A stretch of 64,000 nucleotides of DNA from Hymenochaete sp. R1 (GCA_019400425.1 JAFREE010000037.1:118988-182987); one strand, 5' to 3'. Counted from the first letter of the stretch, positions 12,527 to 23,313 are shown. Notes: generated from the letters alone by a model not told the origin. Numbers and translations: made by a program.

Positions 12527-13668
12527 TCATCTATGGTCTTTAACGAGGTCATTGAGTATCCGAACAATAATACTGGCAGTCTCCTTCGTCCGGTCTCTAT
12601 CCTCAGACCGGACACGCTTGAGAATCCGCGACTCGAACTTGTCGGGATGGAATCGTAGCAACGACGACCGGATAATGTCCTTGAAAGCGATCCCACCATC
12701 AGAAGGTATCGACATCAGAAACTCTTGAACAGCGTCCTTCGTGAAGTCATCCTCAGACACCGATACTGATTTCTTTGATACACCATAAATTGGCCACGGG
12801 ATGTCATTAAAGCCAAGCAACTCCTCATTCATATCGTCTCCGAGCGCAGGTCGTTCCAGTAGTTTGACCCATCGTTCGTCGTAAGCTCTCCTACTTCTCA
12901 TACGCCTGCGTTGCCGGGTTTCAACGGCTTCAGCATCGAGTGCAGCATGACGAGCTCGAGAGTCCTTCTCGAGGCGCCTTGTCTCTTCCCGTAGTTGCCT
13001 CTGATGCTCTTCGCGCGCCTTGCGTTCTTCCTTCTTGCGTAGACGTTCGAGATATTCTGTCTCGTTTTTCTTCCTGAATGCAAAGTGATCTTAGTTAGTA
13101 TGCTTTCGAGACTAGCCACCCATGCATATTCCACGTACCTCCACATACCAGCCCGAATGTACTCCGCATACTCGTCGTCGTTCATCTGCCACGTATGTAG
13201 CCCGATATCGCTGGCCGCATCCTCCATCCAAAGACCAGCACTGTACCCTTCGTCCGTCCCGCGCCAGCGCCGGGGTATATGCGTGTATGAGTTGAGGTGG
13301 GACTCGACGGAATCGAGGCGCTGACTTGGGTCGTACATGGAGTCTTCTTCGAGGGCGGAACGCATCTTATCTTCGAAGGACATGCCTGCAGTCCCTCCAT
13401 CGTCATCATCGCCGAATGTATAGTCATAGTCATTTTTATTGTGCGATCCATTATACGGAGATTCGGAGGTCCGACGACGAGAGGGACCAGGCTCGGGGTC
13501 GTCGTCGTCGTAGTACCTATGATCACGGCCTCGATCCTGCGCTTCTTCACGCTTATCTGCGTTAAAGTTGGACGATGTATGCGTATGCGAGCGATGCGCT
13601 TTCTTTGCTTTCTTTCGTGCACGCGTGTTTTCCTCCGCGGGTGTCCTTTTGAGTTTGAGTTTGGCCAT
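12527..13668 (-). CDS. NFKBIL1-like (IkB-like) protein with truncated J-like C-terminus
   Basis: Two exons, 13668-13139 and 13073-12527, with a 65-nt intron, giving 358 aa. The N-terminal half is basic then acidic and low in complexity (MAKLKLKRTP, KKAKKAH, a YDDDDPEPGPS segment). The middle has a Lys/Glu/Arg-rich helix. The C-terminus holds a conserved block: WVKLLE, DIPWPIYG, then LLRFHPDKFESRIL, which resembles the IkB-like/NFKBIL1 family, whose last segment looks like a shortened J domain. Ankyrin repeats of the animal protein are not visible. Human NFKBIL1 is linked to mRNA processing; the role here is inferred only from family. An in-frame ATG 45 nt upstream (13713) could be the true start. 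It converges with the kinase gene. Confidence 0.72.
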
Positions 13669-14154
13669 GGTGGCGGTTTGAGACAAGTCCAGTTCGAGAT
13701 CTTCGCAGTGCACAGTTCAATGTCCATGGATCTCGGAGACGGCTTCACGTGCAAACTCAAGGGTCGATTGGCACACAAACATTGGACATTGAAACAACGA
13801 ACTGCATTTTTGCATACTTTATCTCTCAACATTCACGATATCAATGTTTTTGTTTACTTATAAATAAAAAGCTTACAAGCTTCAGGAAACAGGCACGAGA
13901 TAGCAATGTTAATGACTTTATCGCAGGATTGGATTGTGTGCTTAAACGCGAAAAGAGCGAGCAGAGGCTGGAGGACGAAAGTGCTCACTTGGCATGTGTT
14001 GACCCGCGATCCAGCCGTGTTTCCGTCCAGGCACTTTGTAGCATACTCTCCGCCGTCCATGTTGACCATGCAGTCCACGCAAGCCGTCGCCGATGGGAGA
14101 GGTCAATGTGCTCGACCACCCTGAGCAGTGAGCAAGACGCTCTTTAATGCTGTA
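13669..14154. other. Divergent promoter region, left part
   Basis: No gene recognised. This is the upstream side of the NFKBIL1-like gene and part of the roughly 1.2-kb divergent spacer shared with the permease gene. The MITE at 14163-14566 sits in the middle of this spacer. Confidence 0.5.
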
Positions 14155-14162
14155 GGCCTGCT

Positions 14163-14197
14163 AGGACCCCCGGCATTCCCAATATAGGCCGGAGTAA
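14163..14197 (+). repeat. Left terminal inverted repeat of the MITE
   Basis: 35 bp matching the reverse complement of 14532-14566: 19 identical bases, a 5-bp divergent block with four mismatches, then 11 identical bases ending in GGCCGGAGTAA. Its inner end is a half copy of the subterminal motif in reverse orientation. Confidence 0.9.
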
Positions 14198-14250
14198 GAC
14201 GTGAAATTTTGTACCTGGAGTTTGGAAAATTTTGGGGCCAAATTTGACCT

Positions 14251-14538
14251 GGAGTTTACTCCAGCATGGGCAAACTTTTCTCTTTTCGACCTGGAGTTTA
14301 CTCCGGCTAACCTTCCAAAAATAGCAATTTTTTCTTATATTATTTTTTTTCGGTCATGTGCAAATTTTTCCTCGGGGTCTGCCGACCCCGAGCTGGAGTT
14401 TACTCCGGCCTATCGTCCCATTTCGAGCTCCAGACCTGGAGTTTACCCCGACCTTGAAGGTCCCCAGGCCCTTTTCGATCTGGAGTTTACTCCGGCCTCT
14501 TTCCCAATTAGGAAGGAGGGGGGGCTGGAGTTTACTCC
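14251..14538 (+). repeat. Dispersed subterminal motif GGAGTTTACTCC (six copies)
   Basis: Copies begin at 14251, 14293, 14395, 14438 (variant GGAGTTTACCCC), 14482 and 14527, most preceded by CT and followed by GG. Each is an inverted GGAGT/ACTCC pair around TT. Three successive intervals are 43, 44 and 45 bp, about four helical turns. hAT transposons often carry short subterminal repeats bound by their transposase, so that role is the likeliest reading. A binding site for a host factor is the alternative. Confidence 0.85.
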
Positions 14539-14566
14539 GGCCTTAGGTGGGAATGCCGGGGGTCCT
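14532..14566 (-). repeat. Right terminal inverted repeat of the MITE
   Basis: Partner of the repeat at 14163-14197 and overlapping the last copy of the subterminal motif. The outer 19 bp are identical between the two ends, which suggests fairly recent activity or constraint by transposase binding. Confidence 0.9.
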
Positions 14567-14876
14567 GGCCTGCTATCGCGAAGATGTTGCGCCATCGCAG
14601 CTGCTGGTGGCCTCATCGCCCTTTCTCTCTCCGCTGTCGTCGTTTTCCTCCCAGCTTCTGTCATTTTTGGGCCATTTATCCACATGCACGCTCGCCGTTA
14701 TCGCCTCCACGAAACGAAAGGGGATCCTATATTTATAAATTTAAAATATATCTGACGCCGGAGCTCCAATTCAGCTTTCCCCCTACCCGGCCGCATTCAG
14801 TTCATCTCCCTTCCTTCCCTCGCTCTACTGGTACTGGCCCATCCCATCACCCACCATCCCCTCTGCTCTGTCAGCC

Positions 14877-17270
14877 ATGGGTATATTAGACCCCTTCCGC
14901 CGTGACCGCCATCGTTCTGGTCTTTCCGTCATGTCAGAACACATAGTCGACGATAACGCTTCCTCCCTCAGCGGAAAGGCCCCAAAAGGTCATGAAGTTC
15001 AGCTATCTTCTCTCGATGCGAGCGAACAGGCTACAAGAGTAGACCCGACGCTCAATCCGGGCGCTCTCTCATTTGAAGAAGGTGGGTTTAAGATACGATT
15101 CGATATGTATCCTCTAACCTGAGTGTTGTCCTAAGATGCTGCTGGTGGTATGGGACGCCATCTCGGCGTCTTCAGTTGCACACTCCTAATGTCCGTATAT
15201 CTCCCTTATCTATTCTCACTCTGTCCAGTTAACGACTTCACAGTGTTGGCCGTATCATCGGTACCGGTATCTTCTCTACGCCCTCCTCCATCCTCTCCTC
15301 CGTCGAGTCCGTCGGCGCCTCCCTCATGCTCTGGGTTCTTGGATTTTTTCTTTCCTTCGCTGGTCTGTTCGTCTGGTTGGAACTCGGCACAATGTTCCCC
15401 CGGTCTGGAGGCGAAAAGGTCTATTTGGAAGCTATCTATAAGAGGCCAAAGGGGCTTGCGACCGTCTTCTTCGCGACGCAGGCGATTCTATTGGGTTTCA
15501 CGGCTAGCGGATGTATTGTCTTTGCTCAGAAGTGCGTTATCGCCCTTTTGGATTTGAAATTCAGTTCTGATGCCAATTTTTTAAGCATCATGGTTGCAGC
15601 TGGCGCTGAATATGGACGATGGGAACCCCGCGGAATTGCTTTGGGTGTTATTACTTTCGTGACGCTCATCCACGGTTTCACTCCCAAAGCCGGTTTATGG
15701 CTCATGAATGTGCGTTGTATGCATATATGCGTCTCAATAAACCCATTTAACGTCGTTATTAGGCCTTGAGCGTATTCAAAACCATCATCCTACTATTCGT
15801 TATTGTCACCGGTTGGGTAGTCCTCGGAGGCGGCACTCGTATTTCAGATCCGCACGCAAACTTTAGGCATGCATTCGCTGGAAGTTCGCACAATAGTGGC
15901 GACGTCAGTGACTTTCCTCCTCTTCAATCAAACGTCTAGCAGTGTTTTCTAAGTGTATTTGATCCTTCAGTACGCGACGGCGACGTTCAAGGTCATCAAC
16001 GCCTATGCAGGATGGTCCAACATCAACTACGTTTTGAATGAGGTCAAGGATCCCGTTCGGACCCTCAAAATTGCTGGTCCTCTGGGTCTTGGAATCTGCG
16101 CCATCTGCTACCTTTTCGCGAATATCGCATACTTTGCGTACGTTCTCCTGCACTTTCGAAAGAGTTAAGTCACCAATTGATGGTTCTTTCTTACCCTAGT
16201 GCGGCAACGAAAGAAGAGATCTTGGATGCCAACGTCACTGTGGCCTCCCTCTTCTTCGGGAAGGTCTTTGGCGAAACTGCGCAGAGAGCTTTGTCCGTCT
16301 TTGTCGCTCTCAGTGCACTCGGAGTAAGTAATTTCCTCGTGTGATTGTATCACTCAAAAAATGACGACTGCCCTTCATTTCTGAAGAACGTCATGACGGT
16401 GACCTTCGCCCAATCCCGTGTTAACCAGGAACTTGCGAAAGAGGGTATTCCGCTTCCATTCGGAAACAAGTTCTGGGCATCGAACTGGCCGACCGGGAAG
16501 TCGCCAATGCCAGGTCTCATTGTGCATTTGATCCCTTCTGTCAGTTTGGATTTTAGCGTGCTCTTACTTGGGGAACGACGAATTGACTCGATCCATGTAT
16601 TTATAGGTGATCATCATCATCGGTCCTCCACCAAAGGTTGCGTACCCGTTCATCCTGAACGTCGAGGGATACCCGCAGCAAATCATCAACTTACTCATCG
16701 TTGCTGTAAGTATTTGGTATCTATAATATCGAACATCTCTGATTCAGACTGTCTTATGAAGGGTCTATTCTACCTGCGATGGAAAAAGCCCGACGCGATC
16801 AGACCTTTCAAAGTCTGGTGGCCGATTGCTGTTTTTTTCTTCGCAGCAGCAGTTTTCCGTAAGATTTTTTTTCAGTCGTATTTATCGCAGCTCGAGGCGC
16901 TCAACGCTGGTTCCTTAGTGTTGATCGATCCTTTCCTGCCTCCCGCCAATGGCGTCGGAGACACTCCACCACTACCTTACTACCTGTGAGTAACTCTCCG
17001 CTCCAAATTTTCCAGGAACTTAATTAACTTCTGTGGTCTTCGGTGATTAGATATTGTCTTGTTGGTATCGGCATCCTCACATTGGGAGTGCTTTATTGGT
17101 TCGGGTGGCGTATCGTGCTGCCCAAAGTGTTCGGGTACGAACTTTACCCTACGAAAGAGACTCTCAATGATGGGACGGTTGTCACAGTAGTAAGTTTCAT
17201 CTGAATCCGAAAGTTGATGGTTCTCGTACTCATCGTGTTATCATAGTTCAAGAAGAGGAGGCTCGAGTAG
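14877..17270 (+). CDS. Amino-acid permease, methionine permease (MUP1)-like
   Basis: Plasma-membrane amino-acid/proton symporter of the APC superfamily, LAT branch. Thirteen exons: 14877-15081, 15136-15190, 15244-15531, 15586-15709, 15763-15903, 15971-16137, 16200-16323, 16387-16539, 16607-16705, 16762-16858, 16919-16985, 17051-17189, 17247-17270, giving 560 aa. A hydrophilic N-terminal tail of about 80 residues precedes the first membrane helix with the conserved VGRIIGTGIFSTPSSI, then WLELGTMFPRSGGEK. Later parts include AYAGWSNINYVLNEVKDP, AQSRVNQELAKEGIPLPF and a C-terminal KKRRLE tail. About 12 hydrophobic segments are visible. Intron 15532-15585 is 54 nt and stop-free, but removing it gives the conserved FAQNIMVAAG. 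Substrate preference for methionine is inferred from resemblance to MUP1. The MITE lies 310 bp upstream. Confidence 0.88.
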
Positions 17271-17457
17271 GTATCCGCGTTTGCTGCTTGTTTTTTCCCC
17301 TTGCTGTTATGTGTCTGGAGGATTCTCAAAAGCATGTTGGGTTACATGCGATGTCGTTCTTCGTCCATTTTTTTTCGATCTTTCATGATTCATCCGTAGT
17401 TGGATTCAGTATTTATGTACAATGTACAATGTAATAATATCATATATCCTCCTCTTT

Positions 17458-18950
17458 TCAACCAGTCCATCCTTTCGGCTTTCGAGGAAACAAGCATAAG
17501 ACATAAAAATGTCAGCAAATTGATCAAGTGAAAAATGAACAAAGAATCGGGGTAAATAAACGCACCTTGACTTCGTCCCCGATATCCTTCACAAAGATTT
17601 TCGGCGCCGCCTCCCCAAACGCCTTCTGACCTGCACCTCCTTCGTCCCAATTATAACTGACACCGACGGCGAGTCGGGATCCGTCGACGTTGAACGAGAT
17701 CGAAGAGACGGCGTTGGAGTATCTGGGGAACTGGCGGAGACGTTTCTTTAATTTGTGGTCCCAGAGGGAGACAGTGCCGTCGGAGCCTGCGGAGGCGAAG
17801 GTGTTGTATCTGTATTATAGTGTGTGATGAATAGAGGGATTAGAAATTTGAAGACTGAATGGGGAGCAGAATGGACCGGACTTACACGGGATGGAAAGCA
17901 AGAGAGTTGACAGGCCAAACGTGGTCTACATTGTCGATTGCCTGTCTGTGACATTTGAACGCGTATTTCTTTTCCTGCACCTTTGGGTCCGGGTCAAAGT
18001 ATTCGACAGCTATTCGACCTTCCACAGATCCCGTCGCGTACCCTAAGATAATAAACCAGCACATCCACCAACCCATTCAGCCATGCATGTCTCCCCAAAA
18101 AAAAGAGAAAAAAAGAAGGTCGCCTCACCCTGTCCGTCAGCCATACACGCCAACGCCCTCGTCAGGAACTTCAAGCTGCTCTCCCTTTCCTGCGCCGGTT
18201 TGTCCATCATACGAACGTCGAAAATTTGGAATAATCGGCTCGCCATTGCTACGACGAGTGTAGAGCCTGTGATGTCCATGCTGTAGACGCGCTCAGGGAG
18301 GGAGTACGAGCTGCCTGCAGATGGGTCGCGAGGGTCCCAGAACTTGAGGGAGCAATCCCATGAGCCGGTGACGAGTTGGTCTAGTAAATGAGAGCGCATT
18401 GAGAATTCAACTGTATTTTGGAGAGAAGAATATGCGACTAACTGGTTGCCTTGGAGTATACAAGGCGTGAAACTGGCGCGGTATGCTGTCCTAGGTGCCG
18501 GACGTTTTCTGAACCAAGATCAAGTCTGGAGAAGAGCAAGACAAGGTAAACTATCACACCATCGAAATAAATAAGGCGTGCACTTACTCTCGCACGTAAG
18601 TATCCAAACCTCCGCTGTATGCTGTCCTTCCGTCTGGAGAGAAACAGCAGTCAAGAACCGCAGCACGATGGTCGAACTTGCACTTTTGCTCGTTGGCATC
18701 GACGTCGTAGAATCGTACGCTCTGTATAGCATATTAGTTGTTATTCGAGCTTATCTCACGCGGAGAAAGAAGCTCACAGTGTCCCATGAAGATACAAGCA
18801 GCTGTGACTTGTCGACTGGGGAGAACTTGACGGTCGAGATGCTGTCGAACGGAGGTGATTGCAGCTCTACTTGAGGATCTAGTTATGATAATGTTAGCTA
18901 TATTCAGCAAAGTGTCGCCTTCATTGCTCACCTTTTCCTTTGTCCGCCAT
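17458..18950 (-). CDS. BUB3: Spindle assembly checkpoint protein Bub3 (WD40)
   Basis: Seven-bladed WD40 protein that binds phosphorylated MELT motifs at kinetochores and recruits Bub1 and BubR1/Mad3. Eight exons: 18950-18932, 18878-18778, 18721-18588, 18525-18443, 18380-18129, 18042-17886, 17809-17566, 17478-17458, giving 336 aa, the usual Bub3 length. Diagnostic stretches are SSWDTSVRFYDV, GSWDCSLKFWDPR, GSVEGRIAVEYFDP and KKYAFKCHR; the last two favour Bub3 over its relative Rae1/Gle2. The final 21-nt exon encodes PKGWTG, the expected end of Bub3; without that splice the protein would end in an unrelated tail. The first exon has only 19 nt. The gene shares a short divergent promoter with the reductase gene. 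Confidence 0.93.
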
Positions 18951-19138
18951 GCTGAAGCTATATAATGAGATAAAGGTATGGATGCGAGTTCGAGAACTTA
19001 AACTTTGAATGGGGGTGCGGTTCTAGACACGGATCACGTGCCACAAACGCGGTTCTTTTTTCCTTTTTAAGTGGAGATCAGATCTGAGATGGGACGGTGA
19101 CTTCACATCGCAGCGCAGCATCGTCGTTGACGACCATT
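18951..19138. promoter_or_regulatory. Divergent promoter of BUB3 and the reductase gene
   Basis: Only 188 bp separate the two predicted start codons, so both genes probably share promoter elements. No specific factor site could be assigned. Confidence 0.6.
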
Positions 19139-20141
19139 ATGAATCCGCAGACGCTCTACGCAGGTGAGCTTAATGACAAGGAAATCCCCCCTCGTTCCTA
19201 ACTTCCTTTCAGAAGCTTGCAAGTGGTTTGCTCTGGTAAATCCATTAGCAGGAGCGTTCACGCTCTTAGTGAATGCACCCTTTGGCCGGTTTGCATCGAA
19301 CGAAAAATCAATCTTTCAAGTCGATGGTGCGTATTTTAGTAATTGCCTTAACATCGATTCTTTTTTCATAAATTTACGCTCAGGAAACAAGTCATGGATG
19401 TTCATGGAAATATTCTCTCCCCATAGTCTCGTTACTGTGATCCATTATGCGCCTCTCGCCCTAGGATTCGACATACCCAGTGTCCCTCTGAGTCTGAAAG
19501 ACCCGCGCTCAGCTCTTGCATTGCTCTACGTCGTCCACTACGCTAATCGTGCAATCATTTCACCTGCCCGCTCGCCGCCTCGCTCAAAGTCCCACGTCAT
19601 AGTTGTTCTATCCGCCATCCTCTTTAATATCGTCAATGGCTCGCTCATGGGAGCGTACCTCTCTTCACCCTCCGCTTATTCGTTTCTTGTAGGCGACTCC
19701 AGTACCTCACCACCCATCGCCTTCTACAAACCAACGTTCTGGTTAGGATTAGCCATGTGGGCAGTAGGTTTCGTTGGCAATATCCTCCATGACGAGGTGC
19801 TTTTCAATCTCCGACGAAAAGCGTTGGCGAAAGCAGAAGAAAAAGGAGAGGGAAAACCGCACTATGGGATCCCAACAGGATACTTGTACCGTTTCATTTC
19901 GTATCCCAACTACTTCTGCGAGTGGGTCGAGTGGGCTGGTTTCGCGCTCGCCGCCGCTCCTATCCCTTCAGTCTCGAATGGTCTCCTTAATGCTTTAGTT
20001 TCTGTGTCACCACCGTGGCTTTTCCTCTTTTCCGAATTCTTCGTTATGGCTCCAAGGGCTTATAAAGGCCACAAATGGTACCATTCAAAGTTTCCTGAAT
20101 ACCCCAAGGAGAGAAAGGCAGTTATCCCATTTTTGTTCTAG
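19139..20141 (+). CDS. 3-oxo-5-alpha-steroid 4-dehydrogenase (steroid 5-alpha-reductase) family protein
   Basis: Membrane reductase acting with NADPH on enone lipids; in fungi the physiological substrate is unclear. Three exons: 19139-19163, 19213-19326, 19384-20141, giving 298 aa, close to the DET2/SRD5A size. Intron 19327-19383 is 57 nt and stop-free; removing it gives DGNKSWMFMEIFSP, the conserved entry to the reductase domain. The C-terminal part has the family signature: IPTGYLYRFISYPNYFCEWVEW, a further hydrophobic segment, and a Lys/Arg-rich end HKWYHSKFPEYPKERKAVIPF. Five to six membrane segments are visible. Other members of this superfamily (polyprenol reductase, enoyl-CoA reductase) fit less well. 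Confidence 0.87.
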
Positions 20142-20787
20142 TTTGATTATTTGTGGTACTTAAATTGATGATGGAGAAATTCGTATGCACACGACTAGCG
20201 TGCTACGTGCCCAGTGCCCAACAAGAGGAAGTAAACTTTGGGTTGTCTCGATATACGGAGACTCAGACGATCAATATCGGCTATGCTCCACTCACTGATA
20301 CGAAGTTGGACATTGTAATAGCGACTACATCGGACAATCAAGCGCAATATCAATGCTTTGCACAGCTCATTGAACTTGGCCGCCGAGAAGAAGCTACGGC
20401 CATGGCGAGAATCAACAGAACAAAGGAAATACTCCGAACTTTGGAAGATCGGTCAAAATGAGTGGCCGTTATGCTTCTAACAGGAGCTAATAAGATCTAT
20501 GCTTAAACTGGACAATCCTCTCATCGGACTCCTAGATGCAACATACGGTGTTTCAAACATCATTGCCGGACAAGCCCACAGTCTGGAAATTCTTGTCTTT
20601 CGTCGACTACTTCCTAATTTCGTCAGGAGAAGAAGAAAATGAAATTGCTGAAGCATAACGATACGTCTGAGACACGTTCCCGAAAGTGAAGAGCGACAGA
20701 CAACGACCATAACCACGCTTTGCCCCTCCCCCACCGCGCCCGCCTATGTTTGAGAGCAGAATTTATAAACAATCGACCATCCAGACC
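20142..20787. other. Convergent intergenic region
   Basis: Lies between the 3' ends of the reductase and RER1 genes. A 102-codon ORF (20153-20461, +) begins 12 nt after the reductase stop. It has no recognisable domain and is more likely 3'-UTR sequence than a gene. Confidence 0.4.
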
Positions 20788-21671
20788 TCACTTTGCCCCG
20801 TAGCGTGTCTTTCTTCCAAAGTCGAACGGGACGTACTTGTATTTGATCATGTGCCTGTCATCTTGTCAATAAAGCTCTTTGGCTGATTTATAAGGGCAAC
20901 CCACTGAATTTGCCTCCTCATCGTAAGTGTGAACAGGATACAGAAGTAGATGACGAGGATGGGCCAATACACTGGGACATCGAAGGCGCTGGAGAATGTG
21001 CAGAAAAGTGCAATGACCGTCGCCCGCGTAGAAGAAAGCCTATGTCAAGAGCTGTCAGCCGCGTTTTAATTTGCCATATCGCAACAGTCAGCCATACCAG
21101 AAGTCCCATTCAGGGAGACGACGAACGAAAGGCCTGAACTCGTCATCCCTTTGAGAAGGAAGGCTGGCTTCTTCTTCCCCTCCTTCCTCGATCTCATCTG
21201 CTCGGAGGTCGGCTTCGAGGGAAGGGTCAAACCTCGGCTGAAGGAAGGCGAGAAGTAGATTCAAGAGATATATTCCAAGCGCGTCTGAAAAAGATTAAAC
21301 GCATTATAGATAAAATAAGTGATGAATACTCACAACAGACTGGGACACCGAGCGTTGCCAAGAGGGTATATTAGTCCTAGGCCTGTCCAATAGTAATTTT
21401 TCGGACTCACCAATAAACCACTATCATGCAAATGCGTTCAGCGATGAATCAAGCAAAGCGTTCGACTATGACTCACTCCTTGCGCGAAAACAATCCTCAG
21501 CATAAAGATGGACACAACAGCCGCAGTTCCAATCCATCTCTGCAACACATGTGGTGCAGTACGGTCAAGCGTCTGACGATATTGGCGAGAAATCCGAATG
21601 TAATGAGTCCTAATCGGTTCTAGAGGACCCAAGTTGAATGAACTAGGTGCTGTATCTGTTGCGTTCATCAT
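20788..21671 (-). CDS. RER1: ER/Golgi retrieval receptor Rer1
   Basis: Four-helix membrane protein of the early Golgi that returns ER membrane proteins in COPI vesicles by recognising their transmembrane segments. Six exons: 21671-21477, 21420-21411 (10 nt), 21339-21334 (6 nt), 21284-21098, 21039-20905, 20854-20788, giving 199 aa, the normal Rer1 length. Conserved blocks are [92 protein letters not shown] and a basic end. The two micro-exons encode W-F-I-V-C of the family pattern W-[YF]-[VI]-x-[CT]-Y; without them the reading is out of pattern. The start could be either of two adjacent ATGs (21671 or 21668). The gene is very likely functional. Confidence 0.93.
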
Positions 21672-22115
21672 TTTGAGTAGTTTGGGAACTGGGATGATGC
21701 TGCGCAGCCAAATGGGACGGATGCTACGTGTCCTCTGTGCGTCTACTGAGAGAGAGCAAATTTTCAGAGTAAAGGCGTACGAAGAGTCAGGGTTTTAGCC
21801 GAACAAGCTCAACGTACTTGGCAGACGTACCAAACAGAGGATTGAAAGTATGTAGTGATAAATTCGCGTAAGGGAAAGGTTGCGTCGTGGACGTCGAGGA
21901 AGAGCGTGAACCTGCGAAGCGATGATCGACGCGGACTCGTAGCGTTGTGGGTCCCAACTCAAACTTAAATTGAGGTTGCTCGTCTCTTCGCCTACTGTTT
22001 TTTCTTCTTCTCTCTGCTAGTAGCAGATCATTACCCAATTACGCCGGACCGACATGAAGTATTTAATTTCTTCTATATTAATGTCTGCGTTCTTGCTGAA
22101 ATTATATTAGACCAC
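21672..22115. other. Spacer between the GNAT gene and RER1 (both minus strand)
   Basis: Holds the RER1 promoter and 5' leader. An 83-codon minus-strand ORF (22038-21787), basic at its N-terminus and without recognisable domain, lies here. It may be a leader ORF or chance, and I do not call it a gene. Confidence 0.4.
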
Positions 22116-23051
22116 TCATATCTCACTTTCATCAAAGTTCTTGTAGAAAATCAGGGCATCTACGTATTCTTCACCTTTCCCGTCGCTGCACTTCAATCTG
22201 CCTGCTTTTGGAACGATGCCAACTCTTTCAAAGCCTAGATTATCCCAAAGACTTTCGGACTAGATGTCAGCCAAGCATGTTCTTCCTTCTGCTGGACGTG
22301 GCGGAAAACTTACCGGATGCTTGCACTGTTATTCACGTACACGAGATTGAACACGCTTCCTCTGTAGCCCAGTGCCGGACCATATTTCAAGTAAGAGCGT
22401 GCCAAAGTACGTCCGACGCCATTCCGGCGCATGTGCTGTGGAACAACAAATCCTGCGTTGCAAATCTATATGGGAATGTGCACGTATACTGAGAGTCAGA
22501 TGGACTATAAAACAAGGAAACGAACATGGGACGATCTGCCAGGATAGTTTGGCTTCACCTTGATAAAAGAACTCGTTATGAGGGACCAGAACAAGGGTCA
22601 AGAGCCTACGTACATAATAGAACCCCGCGACAGCGTCTTTCCATTGTCTGCTCCCTCGTACAGCTTCTAGACTCGTCGCTCGATCAAGTTCCAGGAATGA
22701 GTTGTAGCCTAGCTGCCCCATATCCAGCCCTATTCTACCTAAGTACGTTTGAGAAGAGCTCAACCCGACGATGACATCTCCTGCAAAGAAGTAGTCCTGG
22801 AATGTATCCATCGTGAAAGTTCCACCAGTCGGCGCCTCTTGCGGATATGTCGTCCCCCTTTCAACCTCGTCCGAAAACTCCGCATAAATAAGTGCCATAA
22901 GCTCGTCCGGAGTCTCTTCCTTAGTCAAGTGAAAAGTAACCAAATACTGTTGGCCACTCTGCAGACTTTTCGAGTCTGATTTCCACAGGACGGGAGCGAG
23001 GAGCGATTTGACTTTACGAGACGGTATCTGTATCTGACCGTACGCTGACAT
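22116..23051 (-). CDS. GNAT-family N-acetyltransferase (Mpr1/Ppr1-like)
   Basis: Acetyl-CoA-dependent acetyltransferase. Four exons: 23051-22614, 22558-22526, 22465-22314, 22251-22116, giving 252 aa. The N-terminal 145 residues are family-specific. The short second exon encodes VKPNYPGRSSH. The GNAT core follows: a beta strand ICNAGFVV, the acetyl-CoA pyrophosphate loop RRNGVG (about residues 169-174), then GYRGSVFNLVYVNNSASIRLWDNLGFERVGIVP and EEYVDALIFYKN. The pattern resembles the yeast proteins Mpr1/Ppr1, which acetylate proline analogues and affect oxidative stress tolerance, but the substrate here is only inferred. The start Met fits the first conserved block. It is divergent from the NAB2-like gene. 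Confidence 0.85.
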
Positions 23052-23313
23052 AGTTTGAAACCGGAGATTCCCTTTCTGTCCTCAAGTTCGAAATAATAGC
23101 GCGTTCATATACTTGGCGTAATCTGACTCGGATTTGCTCGAAGTGATCGGGATCTTCGGATGGATTTGAGCACGATATTTTTGGCAACAACAATCTGCAA
23201 CGTCACGTGAATGTGTGAGAACTAAAATGCTTACATAAGTCATTCCGAGTCGCGATCGTCGTCCTCGTCCGCGTCGTCCGTCCCGTCATTGCACAAGTTG
23301 TACCGTGAACGCC
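23052..23313. promoter_or_regulatory. Divergent promoter of the GNAT and NAB2-like genes
   Basis: 262 bp separate the two start codons on opposite strands. No specific binding site could be assigned. Confidence 0.55.

Larger units (their letters stand above)
14155..14574. mobile_element. 404-bp non-autonomous MITE with hAT-type features (14163-14566) plus target duplications
   Basis: The element starts AGGACCCCCGG and ends CCGGGGGTCCT. Its first and last 35 bp are inverted repeats with the first 19 bp identical and four mismatches overall. It is flanked by a perfect 8-bp direct repeat GGCCTGCT (14155-14162 and 14567-14574), which I read as the target-site duplication; 8-bp duplications are the mark of the hAT superfamily. 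It has no transposase, so it would move only with help from an autonomous relative. Inside are six copies of a short near-palindrome and a small perfect hairpin (arms 14371-14379 and 14384-14392). It lies in the promoter between the NFKBIL1-like and permease genes. Confidence 0.88.

Noticed and set aside
13297..13863. 188-codon plus-strand ORF with Val and Gly runs
   Set aside because: It lies opposite the first exon of the NFKBIL1-like gene, whose splice sites and conserved end are convincing.
14201..14755. 184-codon ORF whose product repeats LEFTPA and resembles a tandem-repeat protein
   Set aside because: The repeated peptide is the translation of the DNA motif inside the MITE. The ORF crosses the element end into flanking DNA and has no gene structure.
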